A DNA stretch of 64,000 nucleotides from Pseudomonas chlororaphis (GCF_000783395.1 NZ_JSFK01000001.1:124001-188000); one strand, 5' to 3'; shown: positions 9,136 through 18,642, counted from the stretch's first letter. Program-made: numbers and translations. The notes: generated by a model not told the origin, from the letters alone.

Positions 9136-10731
9136 CTACTTCACCTGGGTGGTGGCGAAGTTATTAGTAGTGAGAGGGCTGATGTGATAGCCCTCTACGT
9201 TGTTACGCATTGCAGTAAACATCCGGGTGTGGGCCATGCTGATCCACGGTTGATCCTGATTAAACAGGACCTGAGCCTGCTCGTAGAGTTTCGCGCGTTC
9301 GGCCGGATCTACTTTAGCCCGTGCTTCGTCGAGCAGTGCCTGGAATTTCTCGTTGCACCAGCGTGCGTAGTTTTCGCCGTTCTTGGCAGCTTCGCAACTG
9401 AGCATAGGCGTCAGGAAGTTATCCGGGTCGCCGTTGTCGCCCGCCCATCCGGCCGACACCATGTCGTGCTCACCGGCCTTGGCGCGTTTGAGCATTTCGC
9501 CCCATTCCATCACGCGGATGTCGATCTTGATCCCGACTTTCGCCAGGTCAGCTTGCATCATCTGCGCGCCGAGCATCGGGTTGGGGTTGGTCGGGCCACC
9601 GCCGTTGCGGGTAAACAGGGTAAACACGGTGCCTTCCGGTACCCCGGCTTCCTTGAGCAGGGCGCGGGCCTTGTCGAGGTCGCGTGGCGGGTTCTTCAGG
9701 TCGTGGTTGTAGCCCAGCAGCGTGTCCGGGTACGGGTTGACCGCGACGGTCGCATTGCCCGGGCCAAACAGCGCGTTGACGTAAGCGGCTTTGTCGAAGG
9801 CGATATCGATCGCCTTACGCACGCGCACGTCGCTCATGTATTTGTGCTGGGTGTTCATGGCGATGTACGAAACGGTCATCGCGTTCAGTTCATCGACCTT
9901 GAGCTTGTCGTCTTTCTTGATGCTCGGGATGTCATCCGGTTTTGGATACAGCGCGATCTGGCATTCGTTGGCCTTGAGCTTCTGCAGGCGCACGTTGTTG
10001 TCGGTGGCGATCGCCAGGATCAACGCATCGGCTGGCGGCTTGCCACGGAAATACTCCGGGTTGGCCTTGAAGCGCACCTGCGCATCCTTGGCGTAGCGCT
10101 GGAAGATGAACGGGCCGGTGCCGATCGGCTTGTTGTTGAGGTCGCCGGTCTTGTTGGCCTTGAGCAACTGATCGGCGTATTCGGCCGGGTAGATCGAGGA
10201 GAACGCCATCGCGATGTCGGCCAGGAACGGCGCTTCGCGGCGGGTCAGGGTGAACTTGACCGTGTTGTCGTCGACTTTCTCGACATTCTTCAGCAGTTCC
10301 TTGAAGCCCATGCTTTCAAAGTACGGGAAGCCCACGCTCGACAGTTTGTGCCATGGGTGATTCGGGTCCAGCTGACGCTGGAAGCTCCAGACCACGTCGT
10401 CGGCGTTCATGTCGCGGGTCGGCTTGAAATATTCGGTGGTGTGAAACTTGACGCCTTTGCGCAGGTGGAACGTGTAGGTCAGGCCGTCTTCGCTGATGTC
10501 CCAGGACTCGGCGAGTGCCGGGATCACTTCAGTGGTGCCGGGCTTGAAGTCAGCCAGGCGGTTGAAGATGGTTTCGGCCACAGCGTCCGCCGTGACTGCA
10601 GTTGTGTACTGGACCATATCGAAGCCTTCCGGACTGGCTTCGGTGCAGACCACCAAGGGTTTGGCCGAGACGCCGACAGCGACACTCAGCAACGCAGCCG
10701 CGATGGCCGCACGTAGGGGAAGCATTTTCAT
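9136..10731 (-). CDS. dppA4: Dipeptide-binding periplasmic protein DppA4
   Basis: A 531-aa SBP_bac_5 family protein with a signal peptide (cleavage near GVSAK) and a mature start LVVCTEASPEGFD shared with its three paralogues in this locus. It delivers di- and tripeptides to DppBCDF. The ATG at 10731 has GAGGG 7 nt upstream; the frame reaches 10785 but that part is weak. Located directly before dppB, it matches the position of dppA4 in the P. aeruginosa locus as I recall it; the number follows that order. Confidence 0.9.
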   Translation of the reverse strand: MKMLPLRAAIAAALLSVAVGVSAKPLVVCTEASPEGFDMVQYTTAVTADAVAETIFNRLADFKPGTTEVIPALAESWDISEDGLTYTFHLRKGVKFHTTEYFKPTRDMNADDVVWSFQRQLDPNHPWHKLSSVGFPYFESMGFKELLKNVEKVDDNTVKFTLTRREAPFLADIAMAFSSIYPAEYADQLLKANKTGDLNNKPIGTGPFIFQRYAKDAQVRFKANPEYFRGKPPADALILAIATDNNVRLQKLKANECQIALYPKPDDIPSIKKDDKLKVDELNAMTVSYIAMNTQHKYMSDVRVRKAIDIAFDKAAYVNALFGPGNATVAVNPYPDTLLGYNHDLKNPPRDLDKARALLKEAGVPEGTVFTLFTRNGGGPTNPNPMLGAQMMQADLAKVGIKIDIRVMEWGEMLKRAKAGEHDMVSAGWAGDNGDPDNFLTPMLSCEAAKNGENYARWCNEKFQALLDEARAKVDPAERAKLYEQAQVLFNQDQPWISMAHTRMFTAMRNNVEGYHISPLTTNNFATTQVK

Positions 10732-10764
10732 CGATAACCCTCTGCAATCGGTTGAAGACAAAAA

Positions 10765-10800
10765 GCCGAACGGCCGACTCATCATGAGTCAGCCGTCGGC
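10765..10800 (-). terminator. Terminator between opdD and dppA4
   Basis: On the minus strand GCCGACGGCTGACTCAT pairs almost perfectly with ATGAGTCGGCCGTTCGGC around a one-base centre and is followed by TTTTTG: a classical intrinsic terminator just after the porin stop. Either dppA4BCDF has its own promoter or it relies on read-through. Confidence 0.8.
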
Positions 10801-10809
10801 TGGCGTTTT

Positions 10810-12231
10810 TTACAGGATGTTGAATGGAATCGTGGTCACGAGACGGAACTCGTTGATGTTGCCGTCAGCCTGATGCTCGCTGGCGCGGTGCGTGGTGTAC
10901 GTCGCGCGAATCGCGGTGGCTTTGAGCGGACCGCTCTGCACGGCGTAGGAAGCACCGATGCCGTATTCGTAGTGGGATTCGCCGTCCATCAGACTCAGAT
11001 CGCCGCGCTTGTCATCTGGAATGGTGTAAGCGGTGCCACGGTAGTGAGTACCGTCGATGCCCCAGCCGCGAGCCTGGTAGATGTTGAACTTCAGGCCTGG
11101 CACGCCGTACTCGGCCATGTTGATGCCGTAGGCGATCTGGAAGGATTTCTCGTTCGGGCCGTTGAAGTCCGACAGCAGGGAGTTGGCCAGGTAGATGCCG
11201 TTGGTTTCGTGCAGGTAGTCGAAGTACTCGTTACCGTTCACTTGCTGATACGAGAAGGTCAGGCTGTGGGCCTGGTGGGTCAGTCCCAAGGACAGCGAGT
11301 AGGTATCGTTGTCGATGTTGCCCATCAACTTTTTGCCTTCGTCGACGGTCTTGTAGTAGTTCAGGCCGGTGGTCAGGCTCAATACCTGGCTGTCACCCAA
11401 TTCGTGGGTTCCGCCGAAGTAGTACTGGTTCCAGAAGTCTTCGACGTTGGCGACGTACAGGCTGGTTTTCAGGCTTTTGAGCGGCTGATAGTTCACGCCC
11501 GCGGTGTAGACCTTGTCGGTTTCTTCGCCGTTGGCGCCGTATTCGGAACGGAATTTCGACAGGCTCTGCTCGGTACGTGGCGAGACGCGGTCGAAACCGG
11601 CGAGGTCGAACGACAGGTTGTTCAGCTCTTCGCTATGCAGACTGATCCCTTCAAAGCTCGAAGGCAGCGGACGGTTGCCGATAACATCGACAATCGGCGT
11701 GCTGAAGTTCTGGCGACCTGCGGTCAACGTGGTGTTGGACACGCGGAACTTGACGTTGGCCAGACCCAGTTTGCTCCACTGGTCGACCGCATCACCGTCG
11801 GAATGGGCGAGGGTGCGGTTGGAGCCGCCAGCAATATCCTTGCGGTCACGGTCGAGAACGATGGCGTTGTAAGCGGCAACTTCGGTGCTCACGCCAACGG
11901 TGCCTTGGGTGAAGCCCGAGGTGTAGTTGACGATGGTGCCCTGAACCCAGTTGATACGACGCGGGGTCTTTGTTCTGACCACTGGCGAGGTGTCTTTGTC
12001 GCTGTTTTTCACGTAACTGAAACTGTCGTCACGACGACGCAGTTCATTGGCGTACCAGTTACGGGTTGTGCCGCCCAGGCTTTGTCCATCGATAAAGCCT
12101 TTGGCCTCGCTTTGGGCGCTACTGCCGGCCAATGTGGTAGGGACGAACTCCTGACTTGCAGGTTCTGCGTACGCCGTGGCGGTGATGCTGCTGATGGCCA
12201 GGGCCAGTATCGCGGTGCTGCTCAGTTTCAT
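10810..12231 (-). CDS. opdD: OprD-family outer-membrane porin (OpdD type)
   Basis: A 473-aa protein with a signal peptide (ATAYA, about residue 22), alternating beta-strand pattern and an aromatic end (LVTTIPFNIL) typical of OprD-family 18-stranded barrels. The location between dppA3 and dppA4 matches the peptide porin opdD (also called opdP) in P. aeruginosa, which takes up Gly-Glu dipeptide. It should provide the outer-membrane step for the dpp importer. Substrate is inferred from context. ATG at 12231 is preceded by AAAGGAGC. Confidence 0.88.
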   Translation of the reverse strand: MKLSSTAILALAISSITATAYAEPASQEFVPTTLAGSSAQSEAKGFIDGQSLGGTTRNWYANELRRRDDSFSYVKNSDKDTSPVVRTKTPRRINWVQGTIVNYTSGFTQGTVGVSTEVAAYNAIVLDRDRKDIAGGSNRTLAHSDGDAVDQWSKLGLANVKFRVSNTTLTAGRQNFSTPIVDVIGNRPLPSSFEGISLHSEELNNLSFDLAGFDRVSPRTEQSLSKFRSEYGANGEETDKVYTAGVNYQPLKSLKTSLYVANVEDFWNQYYFGGTHELGDSQVLSLTTGLNYYKTVDEGKKLMGNIDNDTYSLSLGLTHQAHSLTFSYQQVNGNEYFDYLHETNGIYLANSLLSDFNGPNEKSFQIAYGINMAEYGVPGLKFNIYQARGWGIDGTHYRGTAYTIPDDKRGDLSLMDGESHYEYGIGASYAVQSGPLKATAIRATYTTHRASEHQADGNINEFRLVTTIPFNIL

Positions 12232-12405
12232 GGGTGAAGCTCCTTTACTTTCTTTTTATGCCGGCTTTTTTGGTATGCCGGTTATTGGTTTAGAACTCAT
12301 TCACACATCGCAAACGTTTGCCAAATGCCGGATTGGCGAATTTCGGCAAAGCGCTTGCGTGAGGGGCTAGACAGCGCCCCCCAGCATTGCGGCTAATCAT
12401 CTGGT

Positions 12406-14004
12406 TTAGTCGATACCGACACCCGAGAACACGTTGCGACCGAACGGGCTGACTTTGAAGCCCTCGATCCTGGCGCTTAACGGTTGGTTGACCGTCGAGT
12501 GGGCGACAGGCGTGATCGGCACTTGCTGTTTAAGCAATTGCTGGGCCTGTTTGTAGAGCACGGTGCGCTGGTCGCGGTCGGTGACGACCTTGGCCTGTTT
12601 GATCAGCTTGTCGTAAGCCGGGTCGCACCACATGGAGTAGTTGTTGCCGCCGATGGCATCGCAGCTGTACAGCGTGCCGAGCCAGTTGTCCGGATCGCCA
12701 TTGTCACCGGTCCAGCCGATCAGGCTGATGTCATGCTCGCCATTTTTGGTGCGCTTGATGTACTCGCCCCATTCGTAGCTGACGATCTTCACTTTCAGAC
12801 CGATCTTGGCCCAGTCCGCCTGAAGCATTTCGGCCATCAGTTTGGCGTTCGGGTTGTATGGACGCTGCACCGGCATCGCCCACAGGGTGATCTCGGTGCC
12901 TTCTTTGACGCCGGCAGCCTTGAGCAGCTCTTTGGCTTTTTCCGGGTTGTAGGCGGCGTCTTTGATGCTGTCGTCGTAGGACCACTGGGTCGGTGGCATG
13001 GCGTTGACGGCCAGTTGGCCGGCGCCTTGATAAACAGCGTTGAGAATCCCTTGTTTATTCACCGCCATGTCCAGCGCCTGACGCACTTCGAGCTGGTCGA
13101 ATGGCTTGTGGCGGACGTTGTAGGCGATGTAGCCGAGGTTGAAACCCGGCTTGGAGATCAGTTGCAGTTTCGGATCGGCCTTCAGCGCTTCAACATCGGC
13201 AGGGCGCGGATGCAGGGTGATCTGGCATTCGCCGGCCTTGAGCTTCTGCACGCGTACCGAGGCGTCGGTGTTGATCGCGAAGATCAGGTTGTCGAGTTTG
13301 ACCCGGCTCGGATCCCAGTAATGTTTATTACCGGTGTAACGGATGTTCGAGTCTTTCTGATAACTCTTGAACACGAACGGCCCGGTGCCGATCGGTTTCT
13401 GGTTGATGTCGCTCGGCTTGCCTTCGGCCAGCAATTTGTCGGCGTATTCGGCGGACAGGATGGCGGCGAAGCTCATGGCGATGTTCTGAATGAACGCGGC
13501 GTCGACGCTGTTGAGCGTGAACTCCACGGTCAGCGGCCCGGTCTTCTCGACCTTGGCGATGTTCTTGTTCAGGCTCATCCCGTTGAAGTACGGGAATTCG
13601 GTGGGATAAGCCTTACGGAAAGGTTGCTGTGCATCGAGCATGCGATTAAACGTGAACAGCACGTCGTCGGCGTTTAAGTCGCGGGTCGGCTTGAAGTATG
13701 GCGTTGTATGAAACTTCACACCTTCGCGCAGGTGAAAGGTGTACTTGAGACCATCCTCGGAAATATCCCACTGGGTTGCCAAGCCAGGTACGACATTGGT
13801 CGCGCCTTTTTCGAACTCGACCAAGCGGTTGTACAGCGGTTCGGCAGCGTCGTTATCGGTGGCCGTCGTGTACTGCGCGGTATCAAAACCCGCCGGGCTG
13901 CCTTCAGAGCAGAACACCAGGCTTTTGCTGGCGGCGAAGCTGGCGGACGAGGCGGCCATCAGGCCGGCGCCCAGCAATGCGGAAAAAATCAAGGTATGGC
14001 GCAT
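12406..14004 (-). CDS. dppA3: Dipeptide-binding periplasmic protein DppA3
   Basis: A 532-aa SBP_bac_5 protein. Signal peptide ends near SASFA, and the mature part begins SKSLVFCSEGSPAGFDTAQ. It is close in sequence to DppA1 and DppA2 along its length (shared blocks such as LPPTQWSYD-like and EWGEYIKRTKNGEHD). ATG at 14004 has GAGGGAG upstream. It presumably feeds DppBCDF with a different peptide preference from the other paralogues. Confidence 0.9.
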   Translation of the reverse strand: MRHTLIFSALLGAGLMAASSASFAASKSLVFCSEGSPAGFDTAQYTTATDNDAAEPLYNRLVEFEKGATNVVPGLATQWDISEDGLKYTFHLREGVKFHTTPYFKPTRDLNADDVLFTFNRMLDAQQPFRKAYPTEFPYFNGMSLNKNIAKVEKTGPLTVEFTLNSVDAAFIQNIAMSFAAILSAEYADKLLAEGKPSDINQKPIGTGPFVFKSYQKDSNIRYTGNKHYWDPSRVKLDNLIFAINTDASVRVQKLKAGECQITLHPRPADVEALKADPKLQLISKPGFNLGYIAYNVRHKPFDQLEVRQALDMAVNKQGILNAVYQGAGQLAVNAMPPTQWSYDDSIKDAAYNPEKAKELLKAAGVKEGTEITLWAMPVQRPYNPNAKLMAEMLQADWAKIGLKVKIVSYEWGEYIKRTKNGEHDISLIGWTGDNGDPDNWLGTLYSCDAIGGNNYSMWCDPAYDKLIKQAKVVTDRDQRTVLYKQAQQLLKQQVPITPVAHSTVNQPLSARIEGFKVSPFGRNVFSGVGID

Positions 14005-14304
14005 GACGCTCCCTCTTTTTTAGTGTTGTTCAATGTGCCGTCGTCTCATCCGGAGACGTTTTGGCAGCATTGAGCTCAATCCAGTACGTACGGCAAACCG
14101 GTGGCCCACGCAGAAACTGGTCAGTACCCGACGGTAGGGGCCGCGGTCCTGGCAGTAAATGCGTAAATGCCTTAAAGCTCGTAGGAAAAGGCGACACGTC
14201 CTATACCTCTGCGGTAATCCGCAGTGGAATTGGCTGTAGGCAATTTCCTAACTTCCCGGCAGGTAAAACAACGGCGACGTCAAAAACGTCGCCGTTGCAG
14301 TGCC
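14005..14304. other. Intergenic gap between dppA2 and dppA3
   Basis: Exactly 300 bp with no supported gene. In P. aeruginosa this place holds a peptidase gene and the regulator psdR, as I remember it; here neither is present and no remnant reading frame is visible. The left part should hold the dppA3 leader; the right end carries the dppA2 terminator. Confidence 0.6.
14270..14296 (-). terminator. Terminator of dppA2
   Basis: A perfect 11-bp stem AACGGCGACGT / ACGTCGCCGTT with a 5-nt loop lies 8 bp beyond the dppA2 stop, followed on the minus strand by GTTTTACC. Confidence 0.75.
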
Positions 14305-15930
14305 TTATTTGCTGACGCTGACGCCGTAGAAGGAGTTCAAGCCGAATGGGCTGATCTTGAAGTCCTGCACGTTGGCGCGCATGGGTTGGTACACCGTCGA
14401 GTGAGCGATAGGTGTCATAGGGACTGCATCTTTGAGGACGTGTTGTGCCTCTTTGTACAGTTCGGTGCGCTTACCTTGGTCGGTTGTGCGCTTGGCTTCT
14501 TTGACGAGGCCGTCGAACTTCTTGTCGCACCACTTGGAGAAGTTGTTGCCGCTGAGCGAGTCGCACCCGAACAGCACGTTCAGCCAGTTGTCCGGATCAC
14601 CATTGTCACCGCTCCAGCCAATGATCATGGCCTGGTTCTCGCCACCTTTGGAGCGCTTGATGTACTCGCCCCACTCGTAGCTGGTGATCTTCACTTTCAA
14701 GCCGATCTTGGCCCAGTCGGACTGGAGCATTTCAGCCATCAGTTTGGCGTTCGGGTTGTATGGACGCTGCACCGGCATCGCCCACAGCACGATCTCGGTA
14801 CCTTCCTTGACGCCGGCTTCCTTGAGCAGCTGTTTGGCTTTCTCAGGATCGTACTTGGCATCCTTGATGGTGGTGTCGTAAGACCACTGGGTCGGCGGCA
14901 TGGCGTTGACGGCCAGTTGGCCTGCGCCCTGATAAACCGAGTCGATGATCTGCGGCTTGTTCACGGCCATGTCCAGCGCCTGACGTACACGCAGGTCAGC
15001 CAGCGGGTTGGCTTCGTTGCTGCCCTTGACCTTGTCCATCACGTTGTAGGCGATGTAGCCCAGGTTGAAGCCCGCCTGGTCAGGCATCTTCAGGGATTTG
15101 TCTTCTTTCAGCGCTTTCAGGTCGGCCGGACGCGGGAACAGGGTGACCTGGCACTCGTTCTTTTTCAGCTTCTGAATACGTACCGACGGGTCGGTGGTGA
15201 TGGCGAAGATCAGGTTGTCGATCTTCACATCTTCAGGCTTCCAGTAGTCCTTGTTCCCGGTGTAGCGGATGTTGGAATCTTTCTGGTAGCTCTTGAACAC
15301 GAACGGACCAGTGCCGATCGGCTTCTGGTTGATGTCGGCGGCTTTGCCTTCTTTCAGCAGCTGCGCTGCGTACTCGGCGGACTGCACCGATGCGAAGCTC
15401 ATGGCCATGTTCTGGATGAACGCGGCATCAACTTCTTTCAACGTGAACTTGACGGTGTGGTCGTCGACTTTATCGATCTTGGTGATGTTGGTGTCCATCC
15501 CCATGTCGGTGAAGTACGGGAATTCGGTCGGGTACGCCTTACGGAACGGGTCATCCTTGTTAATCATGCGATTGAAGGTGAACAGCACGTCGTCGGCGTT
15601 GAACTCACGAGTCGGCTTGAAATACGGGGTGGTGTGGAACTTGACGCCCTCACGCAGGTGGAAGGTGTAAGTCAGGCCATCATCGGAAATGTCCCACTTG
15701 GTCGCCAGACCAGGAATCACGGCGGTGCCGCCGCGCTCGAACTGGGTCAGACGGTTGAACATGGTTTCGGCTGAGGCGTCGAAGTCGGTTCCGGTGGTGT
15801 ACTGGCCTGGGTCGAAACCGGCCGGGCTGCCTTCGGAGCAGAACACCAGGTTAGTCGCAGCGGATGCGAAAGGTGCGGAGGCTAACAAGCCTGCGCCGAC
15901 TAAAAACGGAATGACCGCGTGTTTAAGCAT
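14305..15930 (-). CDS. dppA2: Dipeptide-binding periplasmic protein DppA2
   Basis: A 541-aa SBP_bac_5 protein with signal peptide (..APFASAATN) and mature start LVFCSEGSPAGFDPGQ. The ATG at 15930 is chosen because TGAGG lies just upstream; an in-frame ATG at 15954 lacks this. Compared with DppA1 and DppA3 it has a short insertion (VMDKVKGSNEANPLADL, about residue 300). It has its own terminator, so it may be a separate transcription unit. Confidence 0.9.
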   Translation of the reverse strand: MLKHAVIPFLVGAGLLASAPFASAATNLVFCSEGSPAGFDPGQYTTGTDFDASAETMFNRLTQFERGGTAVIPGLATKWDISDDGLTYTFHLREGVKFHTTPYFKPTREFNADDVLFTFNRMINKDDPFRKAYPTEFPYFTDMGMDTNITKIDKVDDHTVKFTLKEVDAAFIQNMAMSFASVQSAEYAAQLLKEGKAADINQKPIGTGPFVFKSYQKDSNIRYTGNKDYWKPEDVKIDNLIFAITTDPSVRIQKLKKNECQVTLFPRPADLKALKEDKSLKMPDQAGFNLGYIAYNVMDKVKGSNEANPLADLRVRQALDMAVNKPQIIDSVYQGAGQLAVNAMPPTQWSYDTTIKDAKYDPEKAKQLLKEAGVKEGTEIVLWAMPVQRPYNPNAKLMAEMLQSDWAKIGLKVKITSYEWGEYIKRSKGGENQAMIIGWSGDNGDPDNWLNVLFGCDSLSGNNFSKWCDKKFDGLVKEAKRTTDQGKRTELYKEAQHVLKDAVPMTPIAHSTVYQPMRANVQDFKISPFGLNSFYGVSVSK

Positions 15931-16190
15931 GTTGGCCTCATGATTTGTTGTCATTTTTTAGTTGTGAGGTACGACCTCGTGAGTCGTGCCTGCGGATACT
16001 TATGCAGGGGCCATACCCATTGCAAGATCCAGAGTGACTGCCGGCCTCAAAGCGTGGCACGAACGTACCTTAATGTCGCATCTGTATAACTTCTGACGCA
16101 TTTGACCGTTTGCGAGTGGTTTTTACGGTGCAAATGGAGCCCCAAAACGGTGCATTGGTCACGTTGTGCGCGCCGCCTTGGGGCTTGGTG

Positions 16191-17792
16191 TTACTTATTT
16201 ATACCCACGCCATAGAAGGGGGTCAGACCGAACGGGCTGATCCGGAAGTCGGTGACTTCCTTGCGCAGCGGCTGGAACACCGTGGAGTTGGCAATCGGGG
16301 TGATCGGCACTTGCTGTTTAAGGATCAGTTGCGCCTGTTGATACAGTTTTACCCGTTGCTCTTTGTCCGTGGATAACTTGGCCTGTTGCACCAGTTTGTC
16401 GTAAGCCGGATCGCACCATTTGGCGTAGTTGCTGCCTTTTACCGCCGCGCAGCTGTAGAGCACGCCAAGCCAGTTGTCCGGGTCACCGTTGTCACCTGTC
16501 CAACCATAGATCATGGCGTCGTGTTCGCCATTTTTTGCGCGTTTGATGTACTCGCCCCATTCGTAGCTGACGATGTTGGCCTTGATGCCGATTTTCTCCC
16601 AATCCTGCTGGATCATCTGCGCCGACATCCGCGCATTCGGGTTTGAAGCGCGCTGCACTGTCATCGCCCAAAGGTTGATGGTTGTACCCGGCGCAACCCC
16701 TGCTTCTTTCAGTAGCACCCGTGCTTTTACCGGGTCGTAGGGCGCGTCCTTGATGTTCGGGTCATACGACCATTGCGCCGGCGGTAAAGCGTTTTGGGCC
16801 AACTGGCCGGCGCTTTGGTAGACGGCTTTGATGATCGCCGGTTTGTCGATAGCCATGTCCAGCGCCTGCCGCACTTTGAGCTGGTCGAGAGGCGCATGGG
16901 TGGTGTTGTAGGCGAGGAAGCCGAGGTTGAAACCGGCTTGTTTGAGCACGCGCAGGTTCGGGTCTTTTTCCATCACTTCGATGTCGGCCGGGCGTGGGTA
17001 GCCGCTGACCTGGCATTCGCCGGCCTTGAGTTTTTGCAGGCGCACGGCGGCGTCGGGGGTGATCGAAAAAATCAGGTTATCGATTTTGACGTCTTCGGGT
17101 TTCCAGTAGGCCGTGTTGGCGGCGTAGCGGATTTGTGAATCCTTCTGGTAGCGCTTGAAGACGAATGGGCCGGTGCCGATGGGTTTCTGGTTGAGGTCAG
17201 CGGCTTTGCCTTCCTTCAACAGTTGGTTGGCGTATTCGGCTGATTGCACCGAGGCGAAGCTCATGGCGAGGTTTTGCACGAAGGCGGCGTCGACGTTGTT
17301 GAGGTTGAAGCGCACGGTTTGCTCGTCGAGTTTTTCTACCGATTTGATTGTGGTGTTGAGGCCCATGTCGGTGAAGTAGGGGGACTCGGCGGGGTAGGCC
17401 TTGCGGAAGGCGTTGTCTGGGTCGAGCAGGCGCTGGAAGGTGAAAACCACGTCGTCGGCGTTGAAGTCGCGGGTGGGTTTGAAGTAGTCGGTGGTGTGGA
17501 ATTTTACGTTTTGGCGCAGGTGGAAGGTGTATTGCAGGCCATCCGCGGAGATGTCCCATTTTGTTGCCAGGCCGGGTTCGATGTCGGTGCCGCCGCGTTT
17601 GAATTGGGTGAGGCGGTTGAAGACGGTTTCGGCGGAGGCGTCGAAGTCGGTGCCGCTGGTGTATTGGCTGGGGTCGAAGCCTGCGGGGCTGGCTTCGGAG
17701 CAGTAGACCAGGGTTGTGGCGGCGTTGGCTAGCGGGGCGGTTGTGGCCAGGGCCAGGGAGATCAGGAGCGGTTTCAGGGTGGATCTTGGCAT
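16191..17792 (-). CDS. dppA1: Dipeptide-binding periplasmic protein DppA1
   Basis: A 533-aa SBP_bac_5 protein with signal peptide (..APLANAATT) and mature start LVYCSEASPAGFDPSQ. The ATG at 17792 has GGGGA upstream; the upstream in-frame TTG at 17807 is unlikely. It is the first gene of the dpp locus in transcription order and lies next to a repeat-rich, gene-free stretch that must contain its promoter. Confidence 0.9.
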   Translation of the reverse strand: MPRSTLKPLLISLALATTAPLANAATTLVYCSEASPAGFDPSQYTSGTDFDASAETVFNRLTQFKRGGTDIEPGLATKWDISADGLQYTFHLRQNVKFHTTDYFKPTRDFNADDVVFTFQRLLDPDNAFRKAYPAESPYFTDMGLNTTIKSVEKLDEQTVRFNLNNVDAAFVQNLAMSFASVQSAEYANQLLKEGKAADLNQKPIGTGPFVFKRYQKDSQIRYAANTAYWKPEDVKIDNLIFSITPDAAVRLQKLKAGECQVSGYPRPADIEVMEKDPNLRVLKQAGFNLGFLAYNTTHAPLDQLKVRQALDMAIDKPAIIKAVYQSAGQLAQNALPPAQWSYDPNIKDAPYDPVKARVLLKEAGVAPGTTINLWAMTVQRASNPNARMSAQMIQQDWEKIGIKANIVSYEWGEYIKRAKNGEHDAMIYGWTGDNGDPDNWLGVLYSCAAVKGSNYAKWCDPAYDKLVQQAKLSTDKEQRVKLYQQAQLILKQQVPITPIANSTVFQPLRKEVTDFRISPFGLTPFYGVGINK

Positions 17793-17945
17793 GGAGTCCC
17801 CGGGCAAATAGGATGTGGTTGTTGGTTGAGGTTAGCGGGGATTTGGGGGTGTTCGGAAATATCGTTTTTCCTGTTGGAGTGTCTATCTCGGTATATGTGG
17901 GTGCTTTTGTTGGGGGCATATCCGTTGCTGCGGTAACGGCTGCTT
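17793..17945 (-). promoter_or_regulatory. Upstream region of the dpp locus
   Basis: About 150 bp between dppA1 and the repeat block. It is the only unique sequence upstream of dppA1, so the promoter should be here, but no convincing -35/-10 pair or regulator site could be assigned by eye. Confidence 0.35.
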
Positions 17946-18185
17946 AGGGTTTCGCCCTGACGGCGAGGCACTTTTTCCAGACGCCGAAAAAGTACCCAAA
18001 AAGGCTTGCTCCTACGTGCGGCCCGCTCGCTGGGGCTCGGGGTTCCTTCGCTCCGGGATCGATCCGGGCGCAGCGTCTCCGGTTTGCTTCGCTGCACCTA
18101 CTCCCGCTGTGTTTGGCTGCGCCAAACGGTCGCTGCGCTCCCACCCCCGGATCAATCCCTCCACTCAGCCTTCCGACGTCGCCCG
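17946..18185. repeat. Dispersed Pseudomonas intergenic element
   Basis: A GC-rich stretch starting AGGGTTTCGCCCTGACGGCG. From memory, near-identical sequences occur in many Pseudomonas genomes, where their reading frames (for example minus 17944-18144, MGAQRPFGAAKHSGSRC..) are repeatedly annotated as hypothetical proteins. No second copy is present in this window, so the call rests on recall. Confidence 0.5.
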
Positions 18186-18272
18186 TGGATCAAGATCAAA
18201 AGCAGGCGAGCTGACACTCGGCCTATTGAGTGGTGAAAAGCGGGTGTCTGCTTTAGTTTTGAGTTGGATTTG

Positions 18273-18642
18273 CCCCTCACCCCAGCCCTCTCCCGAGGGA
18301 GAGGGAGCCGATTTTTGGGCATTTCAAAATCTGAGTTCGACTCGGTATTTCACGTCGGCGTAGCTCGCCCAAACACCTCGGTCAGTCCCCTCTCCCTTTG
18401 GGAGAGGGCTAGGGTGAGGGGCTTTTGATCTGTTTCATAATCCGAGTTCGACTCGGTATTTCAGGTCGGCGTAGCTTTCCAAAATACCTCGGTCAGTCCC
18501 CTCTCCCTCCGGGAGAGGGCTAGGGTGAGGGGCTTTTGATCTGTTTCAGAATCTGAGTTCGACTCGGTATTTCAGGTCGGCGTAGCTTTCCAAAATACCT
18601 CGGTCAGTCCCCTCTCCCTCTGGGAGAGGGCTAGGGTGAGGG
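18273..18642. repeat. Tandem 111-bp repeat with palindromic ends
   Basis: GAGTTCGACTCGGTATTTC recurs at 18333, 18444 and 18555, an exact 111-bp period over about three units. Each unit also contains CCTCGGTCAGTCCCCTCTCCC and a GGGAGAGGGCTAGGGTGAGG arm, which form inverted repeats. In the second copy CCGAGT-TCG-ACTCGG is a small palindrome. No gene is present. A related element occurs at 31857-32033. Confidence 0.85.

Noticed and set aside
9184-10716. 510-codon frame antisense to dppA4 (similar shadows at 14224-15774 and 10873-12237)
   Set aside because: These are mirror frames of binding-protein and porin genes; the translations are Arg/Val/Gly/His-rich without domains.
16045-16065. TGGCAC resembling a -24/-12 sigma54 site upstream of dppA2
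   Set aside because: The -12 element TTGC is missing at the right distance and the orientation points away from dppA2.
17944-18144. 66-codon ORF (MGAQRPFGAAKHSGS..)
   Set aside because: It falls in a dispersed repeat and such frames are commonly mis-annotated as proteins.
18273-18642. Possible CRISPR array from the regular spacing
   Set aside because: The units are 111 bp and nearly identical over their whole length; no short repeat with unique spacers and no cas genes.
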